From a bacterium (GTDB taxonomy: Bacteria > Sysuimicrobiota > Sysuimicrobiia > Sysuimicrobiales > Segetimicrobiaceae): 55,025 nucleotides of DNA. Position numbers and translations under genes: made by a program. A model generated the notes under the pieces. The model had not been told where the DNA came from and did not search any database. It saw nothing but the letters and a program-made list of their open reading frames with translations. Location: NCBI GenBank assembly GCA_035308905.1, contig DATGFS010000080.1, positions 1-55,025 of the forward strand. Direction: 5' to 3'. Below are positions 1-10,147 of the stretch, piece after piece (within the stretch, counting starts at the first letter, position 1; the number at the start of each line of letters is the position of its first letter).

Positions 1-59
1 ACGCGGCCCTCGATGACCTGCACCAGGACACGTGCTCGTTGTTGCTCCCTCCGGCTCAT
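1..59 (-). mobile_element. 5' end of an IS1202/ISNCY-like transposase gene, cut by the window edge
   Basis: Reading leftward from an ATG at 59-57, the visible 19 residues begin MSRREQQRARVLVQVIEGR, after a GGGAGAG ribosome-binding site. This opening resembles the N-terminus of ISNCY/IS1202-type transposases, where it precedes a helix-turn-helix that recognises the element ends. The family call is from memory and rests on 19 residues plus the terminal-type repeats next to it. The rest of the gene lies outside the window, so it cannot be judged intact or broken. Confidence 0.5.
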
Positions 60-87
60 TGTGACTCTCCCCTTGGTCATGGTGCCA

Positions 88-139
88 GGGTGACAGAATC
101 ACTGAGCCATTAAGGGGTGACAGAATCATTGAGCTATTA
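88..139. repeat. Two tandem 25-bp copies of an IS-terminus-like repeat
   Basis: Copies lie at 88-112 and 115-139 and differ at two positions (C/T both times). Each begins GGGTGACAGAATCA and ends ATTA. They sit directly upstream of the transposase start, where ISNCY-like elements carry repeated transposase-binding sites at their ends. The element boundary is therefore probably just right of 139. No target-site duplication can be checked because the other end is not in the window. Confidence 0.55.
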
Positions 140-157
140 CACACACGCCCGCGCGCG

Positions 158-187
158 TTGACACCCGTTCGACGCGGGTGTTATCCT
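158..187 (+). promoter_or_regulatory. Sigma-70-type promoter for the DUF1292 gene
   Basis: A perfect -35 TTGACA (158-163) is followed by an 18-nt spacer and a -10 TATCCT (182-187). Transcription would start near 194 and give a leader of roughly 50 nt carrying the AGGAGGT ribosome-binding site of the gene at 247. The promoter lies about 20 nt inside from the IS repeats, so the insertion does not interrupt it. Confidence 0.6.
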
Positions 188-246
188 CTGTGTGCCCCGC
201 GATACTGTCCGCGGGGCACGTAGCACATTTGGCCAGGAGGTCCCGG

Positions 247-600
247 GTGGGCGAGAACGAGGATGTCATCACCCTGCTGGACGAAGAGGGCGTCGAGCAT
301 GAGTTCAGCATTGTGGATGTCCTGGAAGTCAGCGATCAGCGGTACGCGATTCTGCAGCCGCTCGAATCCGGCGAAGAGCCCGACACCGCGGTGATCTTCC
401 GGATGGAGGGCGACGCCCTCGTCACCATTGAGGACGACGCCGAGTTCGAGCGTGTCCGCGCCGCCTTCGAAGCGGAGGCCGACGCGCCGGACGGCGAAAC
501 CGGCCCGGCGGGAGGCAACGGCGCCGGCGAGGTCGCGCCGAGTTCCGGCAACGGGGTCGACCTGCCGCCCGGCGATCACGACAGCAGTCAGTCGCACTGA
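247..600 (+). CDS. DUF1292 family acidic protein
   Basis: A 117-residue acidic protein. The first ~65 residues (DVITLLDEEGVEHEFSIVDV, then YAILQPL and VIFRM) match the DUF1292 pattern of small Firmicutes proteins of unknown role, often near yqeG or yrrK. The last ~40 residues are a low-complexity Gly/Pro/Glu/Asp tail, probably disordered. GTG at 247 was chosen because AGGAGGT (235-241) sits 5 nt upstream and the domain starts right there; the frame is open further upstream but across the promoter. No catalytic residues are apparent and the biochemical role is unknown. Confidence 0.75.
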   Translation: MGENEDVITLLDEEGVEHEFSIVDVLEVSDQRYAILQPLESGEEPDTAVIFRMEGDALVTIEDDAEFERVRAAFEAEADAPDGETGPAGGNGAGEVAPSSGNGVDLPPGDHDSSQSH

Positions 601-659
601 CGGGCCGCGGCTTAGATGACAACGTTGCCGGCGAGTTCGCTGTAAGGCGGTCCGACGGC

Positions 660-1157
660 ATGGGTCGATGGCTGCGGCCGGACGCCCAGGCCGATTCGAT
701 CTACGCGATTGACCCGTCCGCGCTGCGTGCCCGCGGCATCCGGGGCGTGATCCTCGATCTCGACAACACCATCGTCCCGTGGGGCGCGTGGGACGCCCCC
801 CAGGCCCTCGGTCCCTGGATCGCCGCGGCGCGCGCGGTCGGTCTTCGCCTTTGCATCGTCAGCAACAACGCCGGCGCCCGCGTCGCGCATCTCGCCGCGG
901 CCCTCGACCTGCCGGCCGTCACCGGTGCGTGGAAGCCGCGCCGCCGGGCGCTGCGCCGCGCGCTCGGCATGATGGGGACGGGGCCGGAGGCGACGGCGCT
1001 CATCGGCGACCAGGTGTTCACCGACGTGTTGGGCGGCAACCGCCTCGGCCTTCATACGATTCTGGTCCATCCTCAGAGCCGGCGCGAGTTCCCACTGACG
1101 CGCATCACGCGCCTCGCCGAACGGCTGATGGTCGGGCTCAAACGGAGGCGGGCATGA
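660..1157 (+). CDS. yqeG: YqeG family HAD-IIIA phosphatase
   Basis: A 165-residue cytoplasmic HAD-superfamily phosphatase. Motif I is DLDNT (D33, D35, T37), motif II is IVSNN, a KP pair follows, and motif IV is GDQVFTDVLGGN. This is the compact capless YqeG layout. In Firmicutes yqeG begins a cluster with ribosome-assembly and aroE genes; its substrate is not firmly known. ATG 660 follows an AAGGCGG-like site. Its stop overlaps the next start by 4 nt (ATGA), so it is probably translated together with the downstream peptidase. Confidence 0.88.
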   Translation: MGRWLRPDAQADSIYAIDPSALRARGIRGVILDLDNTIVPWGAWDAPQALGPWIAAARAVGLRLCIVSNNAGARVAHLAAALDLPAVTGAWKPRRRALRRALGMMGTGPEATALIGDQVFTDVLGGNRLGLHTILVHPQSRREFPLTRITRLAERLMVGLKRRRA

Positions 1158-2236
1158 TCACCGTGGCGGCGGATCATCTCGAGCGCACGCGGGCGTACCT
1201 CGCCGCGGCGGCCGCCGACGCGCTCCTCGTGGCGCGCCCCGAAAACCGCCGGTACGTGACGGGGTTCACCGGGTCGGCCGGGCTGGTTGCGGTCACGCCG
1301 TCCGAGGCGCTGCTCGCGGTCGACTTCCGGTATTACGAGCAGGCGGAGTCGCAGGCGCCGGCGTGCCGCGTGATCCGGGGCGGCGCCGACCCCGCGAAGG
1401 CGCTCGCCGACGCGGTGAAGACCCTCGGGCCGGCGCGCATCGGATTCGAGTCGGAATTCCTGCCGTACGCGCAGGTCGAGCGGCTGCGCGAGCGGTTCGC
1501 GCCCGCGGAGCTCGTGCCGCTCGCGGACGTCGACCGGATTCGCTGGGTCAAAGACGATGCCGAAGTCGCCGCGATCGCGCGGGCGGGGGAGATTGCCGAC
1601 GCGGCGTTCGAGCGTTTGCTCGAGGTGCTGCGGCCGGGCATGAGCGAGCGCGACGCGGCGCTGGAGCTCGAAATCGCAATCCGCCGGGCGGGCGGCGAGC
1701 GGCTGGCCTTCGACACCGTCCTCGCCAGCGGCCCGCGCGGGGCGCTGCCGCACGGCCGCGCGACCGATCGGGTCATGGAGCGCGGCGAGTTCGTGACGGT
1801 GGACTTCGGCGCCGTCTTCGATGGCTACGTCTCGGACTGCACGCGCACCGTCGCCCTTGGGACGGCCGATGCGCGTCAGCGCGAGGTGTACGATCTCGTG
1901 CTCGCGGCGCAGCGCCGGGCGCTCGAAGCGGTTCGGCCGGGAGTGGCGTGCCGCGACGTCGACGCCGCCGGCCGCGCGGTGATCGCGTCCGCGGGCTTCG
2001 CCGAGGCGTTCGGGCACGCGATGGGGCACGGGATCGGGCTCGACGTGCACGAGGGGCCTCCCGTGTCGCCCCGCTCGGACGCGGTCCTCGAACCCGGGAT
2101 GGTCGTGACGATCGAGCCGGGGATCTATCTGCCGGGGTGGGGCGGTGTGCGGATCGAGGACGCGGTCGTGGTCGCGGACGGCGCCCCCCGCATCCTGACT
2201 CGTCTCTCGAAGGATTTGATCCTGCTGGCTTCCTGA
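1154..2236 (+). CDS. Xaa-Pro aminopeptidase / M24 family metallopeptidase
   Basis: A 360-residue creatinase-fold peptidase that removes N-terminal residues preceding proline. The N-terminal creatinase-like domain (about 1-130) contains RYVTGFTGSAG. The C-terminal pita-bread domain carries the dinuclear metal ligands: two Asp in VDFGAVFDGYVSDCTR, His in MGHGIGLDVHE, Glu in TIEPGIY and Glu in RIED. The start is ATG 1154, overlapping the yqeG stop; the frame is open upstream but this start matches the family N-terminus. The yqeG-peptidase-efp order is common in Firmicutes-like genomes, where the peptidase is called YqhT/PepP/PepQ. Confidence 0.9.
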   Translation: MITVAADHLERTRAYLAAAAADALLVARPENRRYVTGFTGSAGLVAVTPSEALLAVDFRYYEQAESQAPACRVIRGGADPAKALADAVKTLGPARIGFESEFLPYAQVERLRERFAPAELVPLADVDRIRWVKDDAEVAAIARAGEIADAAFERLLEVLRPGMSERDAALELEIAIRRAGGERLAFDTVLASGPRGALPHGRATDRVMERGEFVTVDFGAVFDGYVSDCTRTVALGTADARQREVYDLVLAAQRRALEAVRPGVACRDVDAAGRAVIASAGFAEAFGHAMGHGIGLDVHEGPPVSPRSDAVLEPGMVVTIEPGIYLPGWGGVRIEDAVVVADGAPRILTRLSKDLILLAS

Positions 2237-2292
2237 GGCGGACGGCGGCCGGGTGCTCTGATTTTATGGTGGCCGCCGCGGAGCGGAAGCCG

Positions 2293-2322
2293 TTGACAGC
2301 CGCGAACGAGGGCGGGTACACT
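2293..2322 (+). promoter_or_regulatory. Sigma-70-type promoter for efp
   Basis: TTGACA (2293-2298), an 18-nt spacer and TACACT (2317-2322). It lies in the 148-nt gap between the peptidase and efp and predicts a leader of about 56 nt. efp therefore probably has its own promoter rather than depending only on read-through. Confidence 0.6.
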
Positions 2323-2384
2323 GCCTACGGCCCGGAGCAAACGGAGAAAGACCGGCGTGCCGGCTCGGATAGGGTGATACCAGC

Positions 2385-2945
2385 GTGATCTCCTCGAACG
2401 ACTTTCGTCCCGGCGTTCACGTCCTGCTGGACGGCGATCTTTACGCGATCGTCGAGTCGCAGCATGTCAAGGTGGGCCGGGGCCCGGCGTACGTCAAAGC
2501 CAAGATCCGCAACACCAAGACCGGGTCGATTACCGAACGTACGTTTCGCGCCGGCGAACGCGTGCCGCTTGTCTACCTCGAAAAACGGACGATGCAGTAT
2601 CTCTACGGCACCGGCGACGAGTACGTCGTCATGGACAAGAACAGCTACGAACAGCTGACCCTCGGCCGCGAGCTTTTCGGCGACGCGGTGCGCTTTCTCC
2701 GCGAGAACCTCGATGTGACCGTGGTGTTCCACGGGGAGACGCCTATCGCCGCGGAGCTGCCCAATTCGGTGGACCTCAAGATCGTCGAGACCGCGCCGGG
2801 CGTACGCGGTGATACGGTGAGCGGCGGCAGCAAACCGGCGACGCTCGAAACCGGCGCGGTCGTCCAGATCCCGCTGTTCGTCGAGACCGGGGAGACCATC
2901 CGCGTGGACACCCGCAGCGGGAGTTACGTCGAGCGCGTCCGCTGA
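2385..2945 (+). CDS. efp: Translation elongation factor P
   Basis: A 186-residue full-length EF-P, which binds ribosomes stalled at polyproline and helps peptide-bond formation. The three beta-barrel domains are visible: a KOW-like N-domain from MISSNDFRPG, the central OB domain with YLYGTGDEYVVMD, and the C-terminal OB domain ending GSYVERVR. The start is GTG 2385, behind AGGGTGAT, and aligns with the universal ISSNDF opening. The loop-tip residue that contacts the tRNA acceptor arm is Arg32 (KVGRGPAY) rather than Lys. No EpmA- or EarP-type modification gene is nearby. Confidence 0.96.
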   Translation: MISSNDFRPGVHVLLDGDLYAIVESQHVKVGRGPAYVKAKIRNTKTGSITERTFRAGERVPLVYLEKRTMQYLYGTGDEYVVMDKNSYEQLTLGRELFGDAVRFLRENLDVTVVFHGETPIAAELPNSVDLKIVETAPGVRGDTVSGGSKPATLETGAVVQIPLFVETGETIRVDTRSGSYVERVR

Positions 2946-2963
2946 CCGCCGGCCGAGGTCCGC

Positions 2964-2993
2964 TGGCTTCCCGGCGTTCTCCTATGTTACAAT
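2964..2993 (+). promoter_or_regulatory. Probable rpsO promoter
   Basis: A good -10 TACAAT (2988-2993) stands 18 nt after a weak -35 (TGGCTT, 2964-2969). It lies in the efp-rpsO gap and would give an S15 mRNA leader of about 78 nt. The call rests mainly on the -10. Confidence 0.45.
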
Positions 2994-3011
2994 CGGGTCG
3001 TTGTACGGGCG

Positions 3012-3039
3012 GGGACATGCGTAGCTCCGGCGGTGTCCC
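3012..3039 (+). promoter_or_regulatory. Hairpin in the rpsO leader
   Basis: GGGACA (3012-3017) can pair with TGTCCC (3034-3039) around a 16-nt loop, about 40 nt upstream of the S15 start. S15 represses its own translation through leader structures in several phyla, so this is a candidate autoregulatory element. The stem is only 6 bp and does not match a leader class I can name. Confidence 0.25.
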
Positions 3040-3077
3040 GGCCCGGCGGCACACTATTTAATGGAGGTGGAGCACGT

Positions 3078-3350
3078 ATGAGCCCTGAGCCCGCGGGCGG
3101 CGCCGGGATTGCCGTCGACGAGTTCCGGCGCCACGCGACCGACAGCGGATCGCCGGACGTCCAGATCGCCCGGCTGACCGAGCGCATCAACCATCTCAGC
3201 GAGCACCTGCGCGTTCATCAAAAGGATTTCCACTCCCGCAGGGGCCTGCTCAAAATGGTCGGCCAGCGGCGCCGTCTCCTGACCTACCTGAGCGCCCACG
3301 ACCTCGCGCGCTACCGCGCGATCGTGGAGCGGCTCGGGCTGCGCCGGTAG
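3078..3350 (+). CDS. rpsO: 30S ribosomal protein S15
   Basis: A 90-residue S15, which binds the central domain of 16S rRNA early in 30S assembly. Recognisable stretches include [44 protein letters not shown] and [15 protein letters not shown] 3078 lies about 9 nt behind GGAGGT (3063-3068); the frame is open further upstream but that part is not S15-like. A few extra N-terminal residues (PEPAGGAG) replace the usual short start. It is followed by pnp, the usual rpsO-pnp pairing. Confidence 0.96.
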   Translation: MSPEPAGGAGIAVDEFRRHATDSGSPDVQIARLTERINHLSEHLRVHQKDFHSRRGLLKMVGQRRRLLTYLSAHDLARYRAIVERLGLRR

Positions 3351-3380
3351 CCACGCCGCGGGTACCGGCCTGGCCCCGCC

Positions 3381-3404
3381 GGGGGGGAGCGTATACTCCG
3401 CCCC
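3381..3404 (+). promoter_or_regulatory. Hairpin in the rpsO-pnp intergenic region
   Basis: A G-rich arm (3381-3389) pairs with CTCCGCCCC (3396-3404) around a 6-nt loop, with one internal mismatch. There is no U-tract, so a terminator is unlikely. In other bacteria the rpsO-pnp gap carries an RNase III processing hairpin through which PNPase limits its own mRNA; this could be the equivalent. The loop also contains TATACT (3392-3397), which could instead act as a -10 box for pnp. Confidence 0.35.
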
Positions 3405-3444
3405 AGGGGCGCCGTTTCCGCAAGCGGATGATGAGGAGGCTTGA

Positions 3445-5787
<2,343 letters not shown>

Positions 5788-5810
5788 TCCCATTGCATCC
5801 AGGCGCGCGC

Positions 5811-5832
5811 GAAGCCTCCGCAAGGAGGCTTC
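5811..5832 (+). promoter_or_regulatory. Perfect 9-bp hairpin with GCAA tetraloop, sequestering the M16 ribosome-binding site
   Basis: GAAGCCTCC (5811-5819) pairs perfectly with GGAGGCTTC (5824-5832) around a GCAA (GNRA) loop. The GGAGG in the 3' arm is the only plausible Shine-Dalgarno for the ATG at 5840 (spacing 11 nt). The sequence after the stem (TTCATTA) is only weakly U-rich. The structure could be a leaky terminator after pnp, an RNA-stability element, or a translational switch. Which one cannot be told from sequence alone. Confidence 0.6.
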
Positions 5833-5839
5833 TTCATTA

Positions 5840-7132
5840 ATGGCCGTTGATCCGGGGCCGTACCGCCGCGCGGTGCTGCCGAACGGCCTCGTGGTCGTCA
5901 CCGAGCCGATGGCCCATGTCCGCACGGTGTCGCTCGGCGTGTGGATCGACGCGGGGTCGCGCTACGAGGACGCGCGGACGATGGGCGTGTCCCACTTTAT
6001 CGAGCACGCGCTCTTCAAGGGGACGACGAGCCGCTCCGCGCTCGCGATCGCGCAGGAGATGGACGCGCTCGGCGGCCACCTGAACGCCTTTACGGACCGG
6101 GAGCACACCTGCTTCTACCTCCGCGTCCTCAGCGATCATCTCGAGGCGGCCCTCGGCGTGCTCGCGGACATGGTGCTGCATCCCGCGCTCGAGCCGGGCG
6201 CGATGGAACGCGAGCGGCAGGTCATCCTGGAAGAGATCGCGAGCTACGAAGACGCGCCGGACGACCTCGTGCACGACGTTTTCGCCGCCGCCCTGTGGCC
6301 CGGCCATCCCCTCGGCTGGCCCGTGGCCGGGAGCGCGGCGAGCGTCGGCGGCCTCGGCGCGCGGGAGCTGCGCGCGTTCATGGAGGCGCGGTACCGGCCG
6401 GGGGTCGCGCTCGTCGCCGCGGCCGGCCAGCTCGAGCACGACGAGATCGTAGACCGGATCGGCCGCGCCCTCGGCGTGTGGAACGGCGCGGCGCGTCCCG
6501 CCTCGCTCACCACGCCGGCGACGCAGCGCACCGCCGCGTTCCGGACAAAAGATGTCGAGCAGGTCCACCTCTGTCTCGGCGCGCCCGCCCTGCCGCAGGC
6601 CCACCCGGACCGGTACGCGATGGCGGTCCTCGAGACGGCGCTCGGCGGCGGCATGAGCAGCCGCCTGTTCCAGGAGATCCGCGAGGAGCGCGGGCTCGCC
6701 TACTCGATCTCCGCCTACCACGCCCCCTACCGCGACACCGGGGCGTTCGTGGTGTACGCGGGCACGAGCCCCGCCGCGTGCGTCGACGTGGTGCGCCTCA
6801 CGGCCGGCATCCTCGGCGAGGCCCGGGCCGGACTGCCGTCGGACGACATCGCACGGGCGAAGGCGTCGCTCAAAGGCGGCCTGATGCTGGACCTGGAGAC
6901 GCCCGGGAGCCGGATGTCGAAGCTCGCGCGGTCGGAGCAGTACTTCGGCCGCCAGTTCACGCTCGACGAAATTCTCGTGGACGTGGACCGGGTCACGGAG
7001 GCGGACGTGCGGCGCGTCGCCGGCACGGTGCTCGCGCCGGCCGCGTTCACCTTCGCGGCCGTGGGGCCGTTCGACCAGTACCGCGAGCTGCGGAGATCGC
7101 TCGAGGAGGCGGTGCGTGATGGCGATGCATAG
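5840..7132 (+). CDS. M16 family zinc metallopeptidase (YmxG/MlpA-like)
   Basis: A 430-residue pitrilysin-family peptidase. The inverted zinc motif is HFIEH (H52, E55, H56), and the third ligand is a Glu of the EE pair at 131-132 (VILEEIASYED). The C-terminal M16 half contains GLAYSISAYHAPYRDTG, typical of mitochondrial-processing-peptidase-like bacterial proteins. There is no signal peptide. It lies directly after pnp, as the B. subtilis M16 gene does. Its substrate is unknown. Its 3' end overlaps dapB by 14 nt. Confidence 0.9.
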   Translation: MAVDPGPYRRAVLPNGLVVVTEPMAHVRTVSLGVWIDAGSRYEDARTMGVSHFIEHALFKGTTSRSALAIAQEMDALGGHLNAFTDREHTCFYLRVLSDHLEAALGVLADMVLHPALEPGAMERERQVILEEIASYEDAPDDLVHDVFAAALWPGHPLGWPVAGSAASVGGLGARELRAFMEARYRPGVALVAAAGQLEHDEIVDRIGRALGVWNGAARPASLTTPATQRTAAFRTKDVEQVHLCLGAPALPQAHPDRYAMAVLETALGGGMSSRLFQEIREERGLAYSISAYHAPYRDTGAFVVYAGTSPAACVDVVRLTAGILGEARAGLPSDDIARAKASLKGGLMLDLETPGSRMSKLARSEQYFGRQFTLDEILVDVDRVTEADVRRVAGTVLAPAAFTFAAVGPFDQYRELRRSLEEAVRDGDA

Positions 7133-7928
7133 GGTGGTCGTGGCCGGCGCGGCGGGGCGGATGGGCCGCGCCGCGATCCGCACGATCGCGCGCCGCGACG
7201 ACATGACGCTTGTGGGCGCGCTCGGACGATCGACCGCCGTCGGGCAGGACGCCGGGACCGTCGCCGGCGCCGGCGTCCTCGGCGTGGCGGTCGGCGCCGA
7301 TCTCGGGCAGATCTTTCTCGTCGCGCGGCCGACGGTGCTGGTGGACTTCAGCCACGGCGACGCCGCGGTCGCGCACGCCGAGGCGGCGCTCGATCATCAC
7401 GTGCCGGCGGTGATCGGGGCGACCGGGCTGTCGGCGGAGGGTCTCGCACGCCTCAAGGCGCGGAGCGCCGCGGAGGAGACGGGCGTGCTGCTCGCGCCCA
7501 ATTTTGCGGTCGGCGCGCTCCTGATGATGGAGTTCGCGCAGCGCGCGGCGCGGTTCTTCCCGCACGTCGAGATCACAGAGCTGCACCACGACCGCAAGCG
7601 CGACGCTCCGTCCGGGACGGCGGCGCGGACGGCGCGCCTCGTCGCCGCCGCGCGCGGGGCGGCGGCGCCCGCGCCGGCGGTGCAGGAGACGGAGCAGGTC
7701 CCGGGCGCGCGGGGCGGGGTGATCGACGGGATCCACGTGCACAGCGTCCGGCTCCCGGGCTTGGTCGCGCATCAGGAAGTGCTCTTCGGCGGCACGGGGC
7801 AAACGCTGCTGATCCGGCACGACTCGGTGAGCGAAGAGTGTTTCATGCCCGGCGTCGTGCTGGCGATTCAAAAGGCCGGGACGCTGCGGACGTTCGTGGA
7901 AGGCCTCGAGCACCTGCTCGACGCGTGA
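7119..7928 (+). CDS. dapB: 4-hydroxy-tetrahydrodipicolinate reductase
   Basis: A 269-residue NAD(P)H-dependent reductase acting after DapA in lysine/diaminopimelate synthesis. The nucleotide-binding glycine motif is VVVAGAAGRMGRA, and the catalytic/substrate loop is ELHHDRKRDAPSGTA with the conserved HH, K and SGT. ATG 7119 was chosen because GAGGAGG (7103-7109) is 9 nt upstream; GTG 7116 and ATG 7125 are alternatives. It overlaps the M16 gene end, so the two are probably coupled. The dapB-asd-dapA run forms a lysine/DAP module. Confidence 0.94.
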   Translation: MAMHRVVVAGAAGRMGRAAIRTIARRDDMTLVGALGRSTAVGQDAGTVAGAGVLGVAVGADLGQIFLVARPTVLVDFSHGDAAVAHAEAALDHHVPAVIGATGLSAEGLARLKARSAAEETGVLLAPNFAVGALLMMEFAQRAARFFPHVEITELHHDRKRDAPSGTAARTARLVAAARGAAAPAPAVQETEQVPGARGGVIDGIHVHSVRLPGLVAHQEVLFGGTGQTLLIRHDSVSEECFMPGVVLAIQKAGTLRTFVEGLEHLLDA

Positions 7929-7982
7929 CGTGCGGGCTCGAGACCGGCGCGCCGCGTGCGGCGCGTCCCGAGGGTAGCGGGG

Positions 7983-9020
7983 GTGGAGGGAATGGCGGCA
8001 GGCTATCGGGTGGCGGTGGTAGGGGCGACCGGCGCGGTCGGGCGCGAGGTGCTGCGGCTTCTGGAGTCGCGGCGGTTCCCGGTGGGCCGGCTGCGGCTCG
8101 TGGCGACGCAGCGCTCGGCCGGACGGCGCATCGGGCCGCACGTCGTGAAGCCGATCGCGCCCGAGGTGTTCGACGAGGTCGACGTGGCGATCTTTGACAC
8201 GCCGGACGAGGCGGCCAAGGAATGGGTGCCGGTCGCCGCCGCCCGAGGCGCCTGGGCGATCGACAACTCCGCGGCGTTTCGGATGGCGGACGACGTGCCG
8301 CTCGTGATCCCGGAAGTCAATGCGCACGCGCTGCGCCGGGCGCCGCGGCGCATCATCGCCAACCCGAACTGCACCACCGCGACCGTGGCGGTGCCGCTCG
8401 CGCCGCTGCACCGGGCGGCCCGCCTGCGCCGGCTGATCGCCTGCTCGTACCAGTCCGCGTCCGGCGCCGGCCAGCGCGGCCTGGATCAGTTGTGGGCGGA
8501 GCTCAAGGAAGCGGCCGCCACCGGCCGGGCGCCGGAGGCCCCGCGCGGCGAGGTCTCGCCGAAGCACCCGATGGCGCTCAACATCATTCCGGCCGTCGGC
8601 TCGCTGCGCGGCGCGCACACGAGCGAAGAGGTCAAGATGCAGGCGGAGCTGCGGAAGATGCTCGAGGCGCCCGATCTCGTCTGCGGCGCGACCTGCGTCC
8701 GCGTGCCGACGCTGCGCGCCCACGGCGTGGCGGCGCACGCCGACTTCGCCGAGCCGTTGTCCGCGGAGCGCGCCCGCGAACTGCTGGCCGGGGCGCCCGG
8801 CGTGGAGGTGGTGGACGATCCGGCCGCGGGAGACTTTCCGACCGCGATCGCGGCCGCGGACCGCGAGCCGTGCTACGTCGGCCGGATCCGGATCGACGCC
8901 GCGGGGTGCCTCGCCTTCTTCGCCGTGGCAGACAACCTCTGGAAGGGCGCGGCGCTCAACACCGTCCAGATCGCGGAGACGCTCGTGCGCGACGGGCTGC
9001 TGACGCCGGCGCGCGCCTGA
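7983..9020 (+). CDS. asd: Aspartate-semialdehyde dehydrogenase
   Basis: A 345-residue enzyme that reduces aspartyl phosphate to aspartate semialdehyde, the DapA substrate. Seen: Rossmann motif VVGATGAVG near residue 12, the phosphate loop DNSAAFRM (94-101), the catalytic Cys130 in NPNCTT, and SYQSASGAGQ. The start is uncertain. GTG 7983 has GAGGGT (7970-7975) at good spacing; ATG 7992, three codons later, has a site only 2 nt away. Both give a normal N-terminus. It sits 54 nt after dapB. Confidence 0.94.
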   Translation: MEGMAAGYRVAVVGATGAVGREVLRLLESRRFPVGRLRLVATQRSAGRRIGPHVVKPIAPEVFDEVDVAIFDTPDEAAKEWVPVAAARGAWAIDNSAAFRMADDVPLVIPEVNAHALRRAPRRIIANPNCTTATVAVPLAPLHRAARLRRLIACSYQSASGAGQRGLDQLWAELKEAAATGRAPEAPRGEVSPKHPMALNIIPAVGSLRGAHTSEEVKMQAELRKMLEAPDLVCGATCVRVPTLRAHGVAAHADFAEPLSAERARELLAGAPGVEVVDDPAAGDFPTAIAAADREPCYVGRIRIDAAGCLAFFAVADNLWKGAALNTVQIAETLVRDGLLTPARA

Positions 9021-9217
9021 CGCGCAAGATTCTCGACGGTTCTTGAAGGAGGCGCCGCCTGGAAGACGGAACGTCTCCTGCGACGCCGGCTTTAATTACA
9101 TGGTGGCCGGCGCGTTTTGGCCCGCGCCGCAGGCCCAGGGTCGGCCGGCACATATCGCCGGCTAGTCCCGTAAAGGGGCGACGGCGGGTCGACATCACAC
9201 GCAAGGGGGTGACCGGG
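9021..9217 (+). other. asd-dapA intergenic region with two short GC hairpins
   Basis: A 197-nt gap. CGCCGGC can pair with GCCGGCG across an AT-rich loop (about 9095-9125), and CGGCGCG with CGCGCCG just after. No clear promoter boxes, riboswitch consensus or ORF were recognised. The hairpins could be attenuator-like, but without a leader peptide or U-tract this is not supported. Confidence 0.3.
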
Positions 9218-10111
9218 ATGGCGGACTTCGGACGCGTGATCACGGCGATGGTGACGCCGATGGATAAGTCCCTCGCGGTCGATTACGCCAAGGCGGCGGC
9301 CCTTGCGACGCGCCTGGCGGACCAGGGCTCGGACGGGCTGGTGGTGTGCGGGACCACCGGCGAGTCGCCGACGCTCAGCGACGAGGAGAAGATCCGCCTG
9401 TTTCACACGGTGCGGGAGGCCGTGGCCGCGCGCACCGCGGTGATCGCCGGCACCGGCACCTACGATACGGCGCACAGCATCCACCTGACGAAGGAGGCCG
9501 AGAAGGCAGGCTGCGACGGCGTGCTGCTTGTGAACCCGTATTACAATAAGCCGTCGCAGGAGGGCCTGTACCGGCACTTCCGGGCCGTGGCGGAGAGCAC
9601 GCGCCTGCCCGTGATGCTCTACAATATTCAGGGCCGCACGTCGGTCAACTGCGAGCCCGCGACGATCGCGCGCCTCGCCGAGGTGCCCAACATCGCCGCC
9701 GTCAAGGAGGCGAGCGGCAGCCTCGACCAGATGTCGCAGATCCGCAAACTCACTCCGCCGTCGTTCCGGCTCTACAGCGGCGACGACAGCCTGACGCTGC
9801 CGCTGCTCGCCGTCGGCGGGCACGGCGTCGTGAGCGTCGCGGGGCACATCGCGGGGCGCGAGATCAAGGAGATGATCCTCGCGTTCGCGTCCGGCGACGT
9901 CCGGAAGGCGCAGGCGCTCCATTTCCGGCTGTGGCCGCTGTTCAAGGTGCTCTTCATCACCACGAACCCGACCCCGGTGAAGGCGGCGCTCGCGATGGCC
10001 GGCTTCGACCCCGGCGGGCTCCGCCTGCCGTTGGTCGAGGTGACGCCGAACGAGCGCGAGCAGATCGCCACGGTGCTGAAGGACCTCGCCCTGGCCGCGG
10101 TGCCGGCCTAG
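9218..10111 (+). CDS. dapA: 4-hydroxy-tetrahydrodipicolinate synthase
   Basis: A 297-residue TIM-barrel aldolase condensing pyruvate with aspartate semialdehyde. Seen: GTTGE (45-49), the Tyr of the catalytic triad (Y110 region, NPYYNKPSQEGLYRHF), Y135 in LYNIQGRT, and the Schiff-base lysine K163 in AAVKEASG. The usual YNVPGRT reads YNIQGRT, replacing the conserved Pro with Gln. ATG 9218 is placed 6 nt after AGGGGGTG; GTG 9209 lies inside that site. It completes the dapB-asd-dapA set. Confidence 0.95.
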   Translation: MADFGRVITAMVTPMDKSLAVDYAKAAALATRLADQGSDGLVVCGTTGESPTLSDEEKIRLFHTVREAVAARTAVIAGTGTYDTAHSIHLTKEAEKAGCDGVLLVNPYYNKPSQEGLYRHFRAVAESTRLPVMLYNIQGRTSVNCEPATIARLAEVPNIAAVKEASGSLDQMSQIRKLTPPSFRLYSGDDSLTLPLLAVGGHGVVSVAGHIAGREIKEMILAFASGDVRKAQALHFRLWPLFKVLFITTNPTPVKAALAMAGFDPGGLRLPLVEVTPNEREQIATVLKDLALAAVPA

Positions 10112-10147
10112 CGGCGTCCCGTTCCGCCGGCGCGGATTCGTCCGGCC

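Noticed and set aside
7047-8738. 563-codon minus-strand open frame opposite dapB and asd
   Set aside because: Composition is Arg/His-rich with no recognisable domain, and both plus-strand genes are clear enzymes.
9021-9217. Lysine riboswitch before dapA
   Set aside because: The gap is long enough, but no L-box core sequences or multi-stem arrangement could be recognised, only short GC hairpins.
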